DNA of 8,168 nt from Nitrospirota bacterium (GCA_029859385.1 JAOUDF010000114.1:1-8168); one strand, 5' to 3'. Counted from the stretch's first letter, positions 1 to 7,648 are shown. The notes: generated from the letters alone by a model not told the origin. Numbers and translations: made by a program.

Positions 1-503
1 GCCATGACGGGGCCGAGGTCGGAGCCACCGATGCCGATGTTGACGACGTTGCGGATACGCCTGCCGGTGTGGCCTTTCCACGCGCCACTGCGCACCTGCC
101 CGGCAAAGTCGGCCATTCTCTCCAAGACCTCGTGGACGCCGGGCACGACGTTCTCGCCGTCGACGACGATCGAACGGTCCTTCGGTGCCCGAAGCGCGAT
201 GTGCAGCACTGCGCGGTCTTCGGTGATGTTGATCTTGTCGCCCCGGAACATGGCATCGATACGCTCGCGCAGGCCGGACGATTCGGCGAGGTCGACCAGG
301 AGCCGCATCGTTTCATCGGTGACACGGTTTTTGGAATAGTCAAAATAGATGCCGCCGTCCTCGACCACAAAACGCTCGCCGCGCCTGGAGTCTTCTGTGA
401 AGAGGGCACGCAGATGGACACCTTTGACCTTCTGGTAATGGCCTTCCAGCGCCTTCCAGGCAGGCCGCTGCGTCAAGGGTGCCGTACTCGTGTTGGTGTT
501 CAT
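1..503 (-). CDS. pgi: Glucose-6-phosphate isomerase, N-terminal part (cut by window edge)
   Basis: Interconverts glucose 6-phosphate and fructose 6-phosphate in the cytoplasm (glycolysis/gluconeogenesis). Only the first 167 codons are present; the family is usually about 530-550 aa, so roughly two thirds lie beyond position 1. Seen: the N-terminus reads MNTNTSTAPLTQRPAWKALE, then the family block NITEDRAVLHIALR (about residues 92-105) and the phosphosugar-binding signature NIGIGGSDLGPVM (about 155-167), which is diagnostic. The ATG at 503 is preceded by GAGGA about 8 nt upstream. The gene starts 10 bp after the prenyltransferase stop, so it is probably its co-transcribed partner at the end of the thrS-pheT run. 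The frame is clean with no sign of decay in the visible part. Catalytic residues near the C-terminus cannot be checked here. Identity is secure from the motifs. Confidence 0.95.
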   Translation of the reverse strand, partial: MNTNTSTAPLTQRPAWKALEGHYQKVKGVHLRALFTEDSRRGERFVVEDGGIYFDYSKNRVTDETMRLLVDLAESSGLRERIDAMFRGDKINITEDRAVLHIALRAPKDRSIVVDGENVVPGVHEVLERMADFAGQVRSGAWKGHTGRRIRNVVNIGIGGSDLGPVM

Positions 504-513
504 GATTTTTTCC

Positions 514-1383
514 TCAATAGATAATAAGCCAGATTGCGAGAACCCACGCCACTACGTTCACCAGCAGATACTTGTCCGAGAAGAGCAACCGCTCGGGGCT
601 ACCCCCCTCCTGTTTCTGATGGACAAGGTACAAGTATCGGAAGATGCCGTAAAGAACAAAAGGGACGGTGAACACGAGGTTGTCGGTACCGAATTTCTCT
701 ATCGTTTCAGACGACATGGTATAGAGGGCGTAGGTCACGACGGTAGAAGAGGTAACCACCGAGATCATCTGGTCGAGGAGCTGCGGGCTGTACTCGGCAA
801 GAATTTTCCGGTGCTCGCTGGCCTGCTCCGCCAGCAGTACCAGCTCATGCCGCCGTTTGGCGAGGCCGAGAAAGAGCGCAAGCAAAATGGTGCAGAGGAG
901 GAGCCAGTGGGAGATATCGACGCTGATGACGACGGCCCCGGCAACCGCCCGTACGACGAACCCGGCAGCAATGGTGAGAAGGTCGAGGATGACTACATGT
1001 TTCAGTTTCAGCGTGTAGAAAATGAAGAGGGCCAGATAGGTCAAGGCCGCAATGAAGAAGGGGGTCCCGAGACGGTAGGCTGCGCCTACGGCAACGGCCA
1101 CCAGCACCAGAAGAGCCAGGGAGGCGGTCTGAGGGGTTATCCGGCCTGAGGCGATAGGCCGGTTCTTCTTTACGGGGTGGAGCCGGTCCTGCTCCAGGTC
1201 CATCAGGTCGTTAAAGATATAGACGGCTCCCGACAGAAGACAGAAGATGACAAAAGCGAGGGTAGCTCTGAGGATAAGAGGGAAATAGATGAGGTTCTGG
1301 GAAAAGATGAGGGCGGCGAAGATGACAACGTTTTTGACCCACTGGCGGGGTCTAAGGGTAAGGAAGATCTCTTTGAGGACCAT
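514..1383 (-). CDS. UbiA-superfamily prenyltransferase, polyprenyl-phosphate phosphoribosyltransferase-like
   Basis: 289-aa polytopic membrane protein. Seen: an N-terminal RPRQWVKN block (residues 11-18); the Asp-rich motif NDLMDLEQD (58-66) followed by RLHPVKKNRPIASG; a second conserved region YTLKLKHVVILD (123-134); several hydrophobic segments of about 20 residues; and a C-terminal membrane helix. The RPRQWVKN, ND..D...D..HP.K..RPIA.G pattern is that of decaprenyl-phosphate phosphoribosyltransferase (the mycobacterial Rv3806c type), which transfers 5-phosphoribose from PRPP to a polyprenyl phosphate. By family, it would act at the cytoplasmic membrane. The frame is open up to 1566, but that extension lies inside pheT; ATG 1383, 16 bp after the pheT stop and preceded by GAGGGAG, is the sensible start. 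No DprE1/DprE2-like epimerase is in view, so the product's fate is unknown. Another UbiA substrate remains possible. Superfamily is certain; the subfamily is likely. Confidence 0.85.
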   Translation of the reverse strand: MVLKEIFLTLRPRQWVKNVVIFAALIFSQNLIYFPLILRATLAFVIFCLLSGAVYIFNDLMDLEQDRLHPVKKNRPIASGRITPQTASLALLVLVAVAVGAAYRLGTPFFIAALTYLALFIFYTLKLKHVVILDLLTIAAGFVVRAVAGAVVISVDISHWLLLCTILLALFLGLAKRRHELVLLAEQASEHRKILAEYSPQLLDQMISVVTSSTVVTYALYTMSSETIEKFGTDNLVFTVPFVLYGIFRYLYLVHQKQEGGSPERLLFSDKYLLVNVVAWVLAIWLIIY

Positions 1384-1399
1384 CGTCTCCCTCTTGCCG

Positions 1400-3469
1400 T
1401 TAATGTCTGAGTTCCGCCCCCAGAGCCTTGTTGACCCGGTCCAGAATGCCGGCGTGCATCTCCTTAACTTCGGCATCGCTGAGGGTCTTTTCCGGATCGC
1501 GGTACCGAATGGAGAATGCCATGCTCTTTTTGTCTTCCGGGATATTCGCGCCGCGATAGACGTCAAAGAGCGAAACGTCCTCCATCAGACTGCCCCCTGC
1601 CTGCCTGATTATGGCCAGGACATCCTCCGCGGATGTAGCCGCATCAACCAGCAGCGCCATATCCCTGTCCGCGGCGGGGAAGCGGGGTAGGGAACGGTAG
1701 CTCCGCAAGGTTCGCCCCTCGGCGAGGATCGTCACATCCAGCTCCGCCACAAAAACCGGCCCCTGCACATCCATGGCCTCGGCGACATCGGGGTGGAGGG
1801 CGCCGACATAGCCGGCATCCTTGCCGTCGACAACAAGCGATGCACTCATTCCCGGATGGAGAAAGGGGATCGATGCGGCACGCCATGTATGGTTCGTTAC
1901 GCTGAGGAGGTCCAGCATCTCTTCGACAATTCCCTTTATGTCAAAGAACGTCATTTCAGCGGCTTTTCTTAACCAGTGAGGTTCGTGCTGCCGACCTGAG
2001 AGCAGACAAGCCAGATGCATCGTCTCTTCCGGCAACGAACCGGAGCCCGCAATGAATGTCCGGGCAATCTCGAAAATCCTTACGTCGCGCGTACCTCTGT
2101 TCTGATTCCAACGCAGGTTCTCTACCAGCGAAGGAATGAGGATACTCCGCATGGCCCCCTGCTCCGCCGTGAGCGGATTGCGTATGGCGACGATTCTTCG
2201 CAACGGGTCATCCGCCGGAATCATAAAGTGGTCGAGGTGAGCCGGGTTAAGGAAGCTGAAGTTAACCGCCTCCATGAGCCCCTGGGCGGTCAGAAGCCCC
2301 CGGAGCTCCTTCACCATGTCCTGCGACCGACTCACCGGCGCGGTGGAAGGCTCTCCCTCGTGCAGAGTTACGGGAATATGCTGATAACCGTGAATCCGGG
2401 CGATCTCCTCGATGAGGTCGATCTCCACCTCCACATCCTTGCGGAACGGCGGCGGGGTAACGAAGAAATCGGGGCCGGAGTTGAGCGCTTTGACGCAAAA
2501 TGAGAGATTGCGGAGTATCTCGGCAATCCGCTCCCCGGAGATGTCGGTGCCAAGTATTTTGTTGACCCTCTCCGGCCTGAGGGCGATCTCCAACTCGGCC
2601 AGCGGCGATGGATATATGTCGATACGGCCTTTGGCTACTGTTCCGCCCGCGACTTCGGCGACCAACTGGGCGACCCGGTCCAGCGAATAGATGAGCCCTT
2701 CCACGTCCACTCCCCGCTCGAAGCGGTACGAAGAGTCGGTCTTGATGCCAAGGCATTTCGCCGTTTTTCTTACCATCGCCGGATGAAAATAGGCGCTCTC
2801 GATAAGGATATTGGTCGTTTGCTCCGTAACCGAAGAGTCGAGCCCTCCGATGACGCCCGCGAGGGCCACCGGCGTATTGCCACCGTCGCAGATCAGCAGA
2901 GTGTCTTCACAGACTTCATGCTCGCGGCCATCGAGGGCTGTAAGCAGCTCCCCTTCGGTCCCGCGCCGTACCACAATCCCCTTTTCGGCGAGAAGATCGT
3001 AGTCAAAGGCGTGGGTCGGGTGTCCCATTTCGAAAAGGAGATAGTTGGTGATGTCGACCACGTTATTGACCGACCGCTGCCCGATAGCCTGAAGCCGCTT
3101 CCTGAGCCATTCGGGAGACTCGCCGACCTTTACCCCCGTCACAACCCGAGCCGCATAGCGCGGGCAGGAGAGGTAGTCCTTCACCTCGATGCGGGTGAGG
3201 GATGAGACGGCCTCACCCTCCTCCTTGAGCGCGATCTCAGGCTTGCGGAGGGACGCACCGGTGATGGCCGATACCTCACGGGCAATACCGAAGACGCTGA
3301 GACAGTCGGGACGATTGGGGGTGACGTTCACCTCCAGCAGTATATCGCCGTCAGCGGTATCTTCCCGCCCCTCGATCTCGAGTCCCGCCATGGTAAGACG
3401 ATGGGAAAGCTCCTCGGGGGAGAGCTGTATGTCGACGTAGTCTTTGAGCCAGTTCAGTGAGATGATCAT
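1400..3469 (-). CDS. pheT: Phenylalanine--tRNA ligase beta subunit, short form without the OB (EMAPII-like) domain
   Basis: Beta subunit of the (alpha-beta)2 PheRS that charges tRNA-Phe; it carries tRNA recognition and editing of mis-charged Tyr. 689 aa, against about 790-800 aa for most bacteria. Seen in order: N-terminal segment ISLNWLKDYVDIQLSPEELS...TMAGLEIEG (3-34); VNVTPNRPDCLSVFGIAREV (47-66); the B3/B4 editing region including NNVVDITNYLLFEMGHPTHAFD (135-156), ALAGVIGGLDSSVTE (202-216) and DSSYRFERGVD (245-255); a B5-like segment around 296-367; the catalytic-like B6/B7 core; and a C-terminal ferredoxin-fold anticodon-binding domain from about 590 (YRSLPRFPAADRDMALLVD). The roughly 110-residue OB domain normally between the first two blocks is absent, in frame. 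ATG 3469 lies 4 nt after the pheS stop with no clear Shine-Dalgarno, suggesting translational coupling. Confidence 0.97.
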   Translation of the reverse strand: MIISLNWLKDYVDIQLSPEELSHRLTMAGLEIEGREDTADGDILLEVNVTPNRPDCLSVFGIAREVSAITGASLRKPEIALKEEGEAVSSLTRIEVKDYLSCPRYAARVVTGVKVGESPEWLRKRLQAIGQRSVNNVVDITNYLLFEMGHPTHAFDYDLLAEKGIVVRRGTEGELLTALDGREHEVCEDTLLICDGGNTPVALAGVIGGLDSSVTEQTTNILIESAYFHPAMVRKTAKCLGIKTDSSYRFERGVDVEGLIYSLDRVAQLVAEVAGGTVAKGRIDIYPSPLAELEIALRPERVNKILGTDISGERIAEILRNLSFCVKALNSGPDFFVTPPPFRKDVEVEIDLIEEIARIHGYQHIPVTLHEGEPSTAPVSRSQDMVKELRGLLTAQGLMEAVNFSFLNPAHLDHFMIPADDPLRRIVAIRNPLTAEQGAMRSILIPSLVENLRWNQNRGTRDVRIFEIARTFIAGSGSLPEETMHLACLLSGRQHEPHWLRKAAEMTFFDIKGIVEEMLDLLSVTNHTWRAASIPFLHPGMSASLVVDGKDAGYVGALHPDVAEAMDVQGPVFVAELDVTILAEGRTLRSYRSLPRFPAADRDMALLVDAATSAEDVLAIIRQAGGSLMEDVSLFDVYRGANIPEDKKSMAFSIRYRDPEKTLSDAEVKEMHAGILDRVNKALGAELRH

Positions 3470-3473
3470 AGGT

Positions 3474-4499
<1,026 letters not shown>

Positions 4500-4533
4500 A
4501 CCGTCCATGCGTAGTACATCAGTGCCGGATGAC

Positions 4534-4562
4534 AAAAAAGGGGCAGGTCGCGACCTGCCCCT
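4534..4562 (-). terminator. Intrinsic terminator or attenuator between rplT and pheS
   Basis: A perfect inverted repeat with arms GGGGCAGGTCG and CGACCTGCCCC, plus one extra flanking A-T pair, is followed on the minus strand by six T residues (complement of A4534-4539). The arms abut, so in RNA the central bases would open as the loop. It lies 34 bp after the rplT stop and about 35 bp before the pheS ATG, leaving no room for a separate pheS promoter downstream of it. It should therefore work as a partial terminator or attenuator controlling pheST relative to thrS-infC-rpmI-rplT. No short leader ORF with Phe codons is seen between rplT and the hairpin. Confidence 0.8.
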
Positions 4563-4595
4563 GTAATTGGGCTTACCTATCAGTGATTGCCGCTA

Positions 4596-4949
4596 TCAGG
4601 CAGCCGCTTTTGCCTTCTCAGCGATAGCAGCGAAGGCCGACGGATCGTTGAGGGCCATATCGGCCAGGACCTTGCGGTTGAGCATAATGCCCGCCTTGTT
4701 GAGACCGTCCATGAAACGGCTGTAAGACAACCCGAGAGGCCGTGCAGCGGCGTTGATCCTGGCAATCCAGACCCCGCGCATATCCCTCTTCTTGGCCTTT
4801 CTGTCGCGGAATGCATAGACAAGAGCGTGGTCGACCGCTTCGGACGCCGTCCTGAACAGCCTGCTCCTGGCGCCGCGATACCCTTCGGCCAGATTAAGTA
4901 CCTTTTTCCTTCTGTCGCGCTTGTTACTACCTCGTTTTACCCGTGGCAT
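4596..4949 (-). CDS. rplT: 50S ribosomal protein L20
   Basis: 117-aa basic ribosomal protein that binds 23S rRNA and is needed early in 50S assembly. Seen: the full family sequence, beginning MPRVKRGSNKRDRRKKVLNL, with AEGYRGARSRLFRTA, RDRKAKKRDMRGVWIARINA and the C-terminal NRKVLADMALNDPSAFAAI, at the normal length. The start ATG 4949 has AAGGAG 9 nt upstream. It follows rpmI by 63 bp, a gap that contains a bulged hairpin (4974-5005). In other bacteria L20 represses this operon by binding its own mRNA; whether that happens here cannot be read from the sequence. The gene is followed by the hairpin before pheS. Confidence 0.98.
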   Translation of the reverse strand: MPRVKRGSNKRDRRKKVLNLAEGYRGARSRLFRTASEAVDHALVYAFRDRKAKKRDMRGVWIARINAAARPLGLSYSRFMDGLNKAGIMLNRKVLADMALNDPSAFAAIAEKAKAAA

Positions 4950-4973
4950 GTTCCCTTGCTCCTTTCTGTAACA

Positions 4974-5012
4974 GCGGGCAGTATACGCTTTTTACTGCTC
5001 TCCGCCTTTTTT
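4974..5012 (+). other. Bulged hairpin in the rpmI-rplT gap; terminator-like only on the plus strand
   Basis: Outer arms GCGG (4974-4977) and CCGC (5002-5005) and inner arms GCAGTA (4978-4983) and TACTGC (4993-4998) pair, with a 9-nt loop and a 3-nt bulge (4999-5001). On the plus strand the stem is followed by CTTTTTT (5006-5012), the layout of an intrinsic terminator facing against the operon. On the minus strand, the direction of the genes, no T tract follows, so it would instead be a structure in the rpmI-rplT mRNA just upstream of the rplT ribosome-binding site. Role unproven. Confidence 0.35.
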
Positions 5013-5213
5013 CTAGCTGTACGGTATCAGCCGCTTGATCACCGCGTGATCGGCGTCCGATACGGTGCCGGTCTTCTTCAGATTGTTCTTTCTCTTGGGG
5101 CTCTTGCTGGTCAGGAGGTGGCTCCCGTAGGCGTGGCCCCTCTTGATCTTGCCGCTGCCGGTGGTTTTGAACCGCTTGGCGGCGCCCCGGTGACTCTTGA
5201 GCTTCATCTTCAT
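5013..5213 (-). CDS. rpmI: 50S ribosomal protein L35
   Basis: 66-aa very basic protein of the large ribosomal subunit. Seen: MKMKLKSHRGAAKRFKTTGS at the N-terminus followed by KIKRGHAYGSHLLTSKSPKR and a C-terminal VIKRLIPYS, the standard L35 pattern and length. Two ATGs are possible (5213 and 5207). AGGGAG sits 5 nt before the first, which is the better-spaced one, so the protein likely begins MKMKLK rather than MKLK. It sits 59 bp after infC and 63 bp before rplT, the conserved infC-rpmI-rplT order in which L35 is co-expressed with L20. Confidence 0.97.
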   Translation of the reverse strand: MKMKLKSHRGAAKRFKTTGSGKIKRGHAYGSHLLTSKSPKRKNNLKKTGTVSDADHAVIKRLIPYS

Positions 5214-5272
5214 TGCTACTCCCTTTCTTCGGTTCTATGAACTTCCTTCGACCTTCAGTCTTCGGCCTGCTT

Positions 5273-5791
5273 TCAATGCGCCTTCGGCGCCAGTATCATC
5301 ACCATGCAGTTGCCTTCCATCCGCGGCGCCTGTTCGAGCTGGGCGATATCCACCACTTCCTCGTACATCTTGGTCAGAACGTCCACGCCGACCTGCGTGT
5401 GAGCCATCTCCCGGCCGCGAAACTGCATCAGCACCTTGGTCTTGTCGCCATGCTCGATAAAGCGCCGGATATGACCGACCTTGAAACCGATATCGTGCTG
5501 GTCTGTCTGGGGACGCACCTTGACTTCCTTCACATGGATTATCCGCTGATGGGCACGGGCGGCATGCTGCTTTTTGCTCTGCTCGTACTTGTACCTGCCG
5601 TAATCGATAATTTTGCATACGGGAGGTACGGCCTGCGGGGCTATCTCCACAAGGTCGAGGTTGCAATCATCGGCCTTGCTCAGCGCCTCGCTGATCGACA
5701 GTATCCCCAGCTGACTGCCGTCGGGCCCGATGACCCTGACCTCCCGCGAACGGATATCCTGATTAACTCTTGGTCCCTGAATCTTTGCTAT
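5273..5791 (-). CDS. infC: Translation initiation factor IF-3, probable ATA start codon
   Basis: IF3 binds the 30S subunit, prevents subunit joining and rejects non-canonical start codons and wrong initiator tRNA. Seen: the N-domain RVNQDIRSREVRVIGPDGSQ...GILSISEAL...LDLVEIAPQAVPPVCKIIDYGRYKYEQSKK, then a basic linker and the C-domain KEVKVRPQTDQHDIGFKVGHIRRFIEHG...KVLMQFRGREMAH...EGNCMVMILAPK; about 172 aa, normal. No ATG or GTG lies near the 5' end. Candidates are TTG 5797 and ATA 5791. The Shine-Dalgarno AGGAGGTGA ends directly against the TTG (only 3 nt after AGGAGG), whereas ATA is 9 nt away and gives (M)AKIQGPRVNQ, a typical IF3 start. ATA is preferred. Non-standard infC start codons (AUU in E. 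coli) underlie IF3 autoregulation, which this suggests here. Follows thrS by 46 bp. Confidence 0.96.
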   Translation of the reverse strand: MAKIQGPRVNQDIRSREVRVIGPDGSQLGILSISEALSKADDCNLDLVEIAPQAVPPVCKIIDYGRYKYEQSKKQHAARAHQRIIHVKEVKVRPQTDQHDIGFKVGHIRRFIEHGDKTKVLMQFRGREMAHTQVGVDVLTKMYEEVVDIAQLEQAPRMEGNCMVMILAPKAH

Positions 5792-5797
5792 GAGCAA

Positions 5798-5806
5798 TCA
5801 CCTCCT
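5798..5806 (-). promoter_or_regulatory. infC Shine-Dalgarno, extended AGGAGGTGA
   Basis: AGGAGGTGA is complementary to the 3' end of 16S rRNA over nine bases. It is adjacent to the TTG at 5797, which makes that codon sterically poor, and is correctly spaced for the ATA at 5791. It therefore decides the infC start. Just upstream (about 5817-5832), in the thrS-infC gap, a small GC-rich hairpin CCGGC/GCCGG is possible. It has no T tract and so is not a terminator. Confidence 0.75.
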
Positions 5807-5837
5807 AAACGGTGTGCGGCCGGCTCCGGGGCCGGTC

Positions 5838-7613
5838 CTATTTTTTTTCGGTAATTTCCCGAACTATCCTGTCCTTGAACTCGGCGATCGTCATCTTGCC
5901 CAGATCGCCGCCGTTTCTGGCCCTGACGGCTACGGCTCCCTCCGCCATCTCCTTGTCTCCGCAGACCAGCAGATAGGGTATCTTGGCTACCGTGGCCTCG
6001 CGAACCTTGAAGCCCAGCTTTTCGTTCCGGTCGTCGACTTCCACCCGGACGCCCGCGTCCCGAAGCTCATCGGCAATTTTTCCGATGTACTCCTGCTGGC
6101 GGTCGGTGATATTGGCCACCCGTACCTGCATCGGCGCAAGCCATGTGGGGAACGCCCCGGCATAATGCTCGATGAGTATGCCGAAGAAACGTTCCAGCGA
6201 GCCCATGAGCGCCCGGTGGAGCATGATGGGCCGATGGGCCGCGCCGTCCTCGCCGATATAGGTGACATCGAACCGCTCCGGCAGGTTGAAGTCGACCTGC
6301 ACCGTGGTGCACTGCCACGACCTGCCCAGCACGTCGCGTATCTTTATGTCGATCTTGGGGCCGTAAAACACTCCCTCGCCCGGGTCGACCTCGAAGGGCA
6401 ACCCCTTCTTTTCCAGCGCCGCCTGCAGGGCATTGGTGGCCAGCTCCCAGTTGTCGAGGCTGCCTACATATTTTTCCGGCCTGGTCGACAGATAGATGTC
6501 GTACTCAGTAAAGCCGAAGGTCTTCAGGATGTAAAGGGTAAAGTCCAGTACCCGGTAAATTTCCGCTTCGACCTGGTCGGGCCGGCAGAAGATATGTGCA
6601 TCATCCTGCGTGAACCCGCGCACCCGCAGAAGACCGTGCAGGGCGCCGGAGCGCTCGAACCGGTAGACCGTGCCCAGCTCCGCCCACCGTATCGGCAGCT
6701 CGCGGTAGCTCTTTCGCGCCGCATTGTACATGGTGATGTGGAACGGACAGTTCATCGGCTTGAGTTCGTAGCCGACCCCTTCCACCTCCATGGGGGCATA
6801 CATCGACTCGCGGTAAAAATCCCAGTGGCCGCTGGTCTTCCAGAGGTCCAGCCGCGCAATGTGCGGCGAATAGACCAGGTCGTACCCCTGACGGCAGTGG
6901 GCGTCCTTCCAGAAATCCTCGATGGCCCGGCGGATCGTGGCGCCCTTGGGGTGCCAGAGGATCAGGCCCGCGCCGATCTCTTCCGTCGTGGAGAAAAGGT
7001 CAAGCTCCCTGCCCAACCTGCGGTGGTCGCGTCGCTTGATCTCCTCCAGCTTCTCCAGGTGCTTTTCCAGCTCCTCCTTGCTCTCGAAGGAAGTCCCGTA
7101 AATCCTCTGGAGCATTTCGTTCTTTTCGTCGCCGCGCCAGTAGGCCCCGGCTACGGAGAGGAGCTTGAACGCCTTCAGCTTTCCCGTGGAGGCCAGATGC
7201 GGTCCGCGACAGAGGTCGATGAAATCACCCTGTTCATAGAGGGAGACCGCCTCGTCCTCAATATCCTCGATAAGCTGCACCTTGTAGGTTTCGCCGCGCT
7301 TCCTGAAAAACTCTATGGCCTCGGCCTTCGGCATATCCCGGCGCACCAGCGGCAGGTTCCGCTTGACGATCTCGGCCATCCGCTCTTCGATACGAACCAG
7401 GTCTTCCTGCGAAAAGGGATGGGACGTCGAAAAGTCGTAATAAAAGCCGTCTTCTATGGCGGGGCCGATGGCAAGTTTGACGTCAGGGAAAAGCTCCCTG
7501 ACTGCCTGGGCCATGATGTGTGAACTGGTATGGCGGTACGTTTCCAGGTCCGTTTTCGATACGCCGGATGCCGTGATGGTTTTCTCCAAGGGTATGCTCT
7601 GAACCATTGCCAT
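5838..7613 (-). CDS. thrS: Threonine--tRNA ligase, short form without the N-terminal TGS domain
   Basis: Class II synthetase charging tRNA-Thr, with an editing domain that clears Ser-tRNA-Thr. 591 aa, against about 640 for E. coli. Seen: a short leader (1-25) straight into the editing domain with the RHTSSH pair (H28, H32), AIGPAIEDGFYYDF (48-61) and LCRGPH (C135, H139); the SAD-type AGAYWRGD; the catalytic core with LKPMNCPFH (Zn ligand C289), motif 2 RFERSGALHGLLRVRGF (318-334), H340 in DDAHIF, and motif 3 LHRALMGSLERFFG (465-478; Zn ligand H466); and an anticodon-binding domain from about 490 (TWLAPMQVRVANITD). The editing and zinc residues are all present. The TGS domain that precedes the editing domain in most bacteria is missing: in frame upstream of ATG 7613 a stop occurs at 7647-7649. 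No strong Shine-Dalgarno; ATG 7607 is an alternative start. First protein gene of the operon. Confidence 0.97.
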   Translation of the reverse strand: MAMVQSIPLEKTITASGVSKTDLETYRHTSSHIMAQAVRELFPDVKLAIGPAIEDGFYYDFSTSHPFSQEDLVRIEERMAEIVKRNLPLVRRDMPKAEAIEFFRKRGETYKVQLIEDIEDEAVSLYEQGDFIDLCRGPHLASTGKLKAFKLLSVAGAYWRGDEKNEMLQRIYGTSFESKEELEKHLEKLEEIKRRDHRRLGRELDLFSTTEEIGAGLILWHPKGATIRRAIEDFWKDAHCRQGYDLVYSPHIARLDLWKTSGHWDFYRESMYAPMEVEGVGYELKPMNCPFHITMYNAARKSYRELPIRWAELGTVYRFERSGALHGLLRVRGFTQDDAHIFCRPDQVEAEIYRVLDFTLYILKTFGFTEYDIYLSTRPEKYVGSLDNWELATNALQAALEKKGLPFEVDPGEGVFYGPKIDIKIRDVLGRSWQCTTVQVDFNLPERFDVTYIGEDGAAHRPIMLHRALMGSLERFFGILIEHYAGAFPTWLAPMQVRVANITDRQQEYIGKIADELRDAGVRVEVDDRNEKLGFKVREATVAKIPYLLVCGDKEMAEGAVAVRARNGGDLGKMTIAEFKDRIVREITEKK

Positions 7614-7627
7614 GAAATGCCGGTGAC

Positions 7628-7644
7628 GCCCCTCGCGGAGGTGC
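7628..7644 (-). other. Small hairpin in the thrS leader
   Basis: On the minus strand, GCACCTC (7644-7638) can pair with GAGGGGC (7634-7628) across a 3-nt CGC loop, with one A-G mismatch. The GAGGGG arm is the only Shine-Dalgarno-like stretch near thrS and lies about 15 nt before the ATG at 7613, so folding could limit access to it. The stem is short and its role is a guess. Confidence 0.3.
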
Positions 7645-7648
7645 CCCT

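Noticed and set aside
490..1149. 219-codon plus-strand open frame opposite the prenyltransferase
   Set aside because: Charged, Glu/Gly-rich translation produced by reading a hydrophobic membrane-protein gene backwards; no ribosome-binding site or family motif.
1384..1566. N-terminal extension of the prenyltransferase frame to 1566
   Set aside because: The extension lies inside the pheT coding region in another frame; family homology (RPRQWVKN) begins a few residues after ATG 1383, which has its own Shine-Dalgarno.
5795..5797. TTG as the infC start
   Set aside because: It touches the AGGAGGTGA Shine-Dalgarno, leaving only 3 nt of spacing. ATA 5791 fits both spacing and family N-terminus. Kept as an alternative.
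6737..6763. MNCPFH instead of MNCPGH in the ThrRS core
   Set aside because: As I recall, this variant is found in other bacterial ThrRS sequences; the zinc ligand Cys is kept, so it is not a catalytic defect.
5790..7523. 577-codon open frame on the plus strand opposite thrS
   Set aside because: It is the GC-rich antisense shadow of thrS. The minus strand has full synthetase motifs and the plus frame matches no family I recognise.
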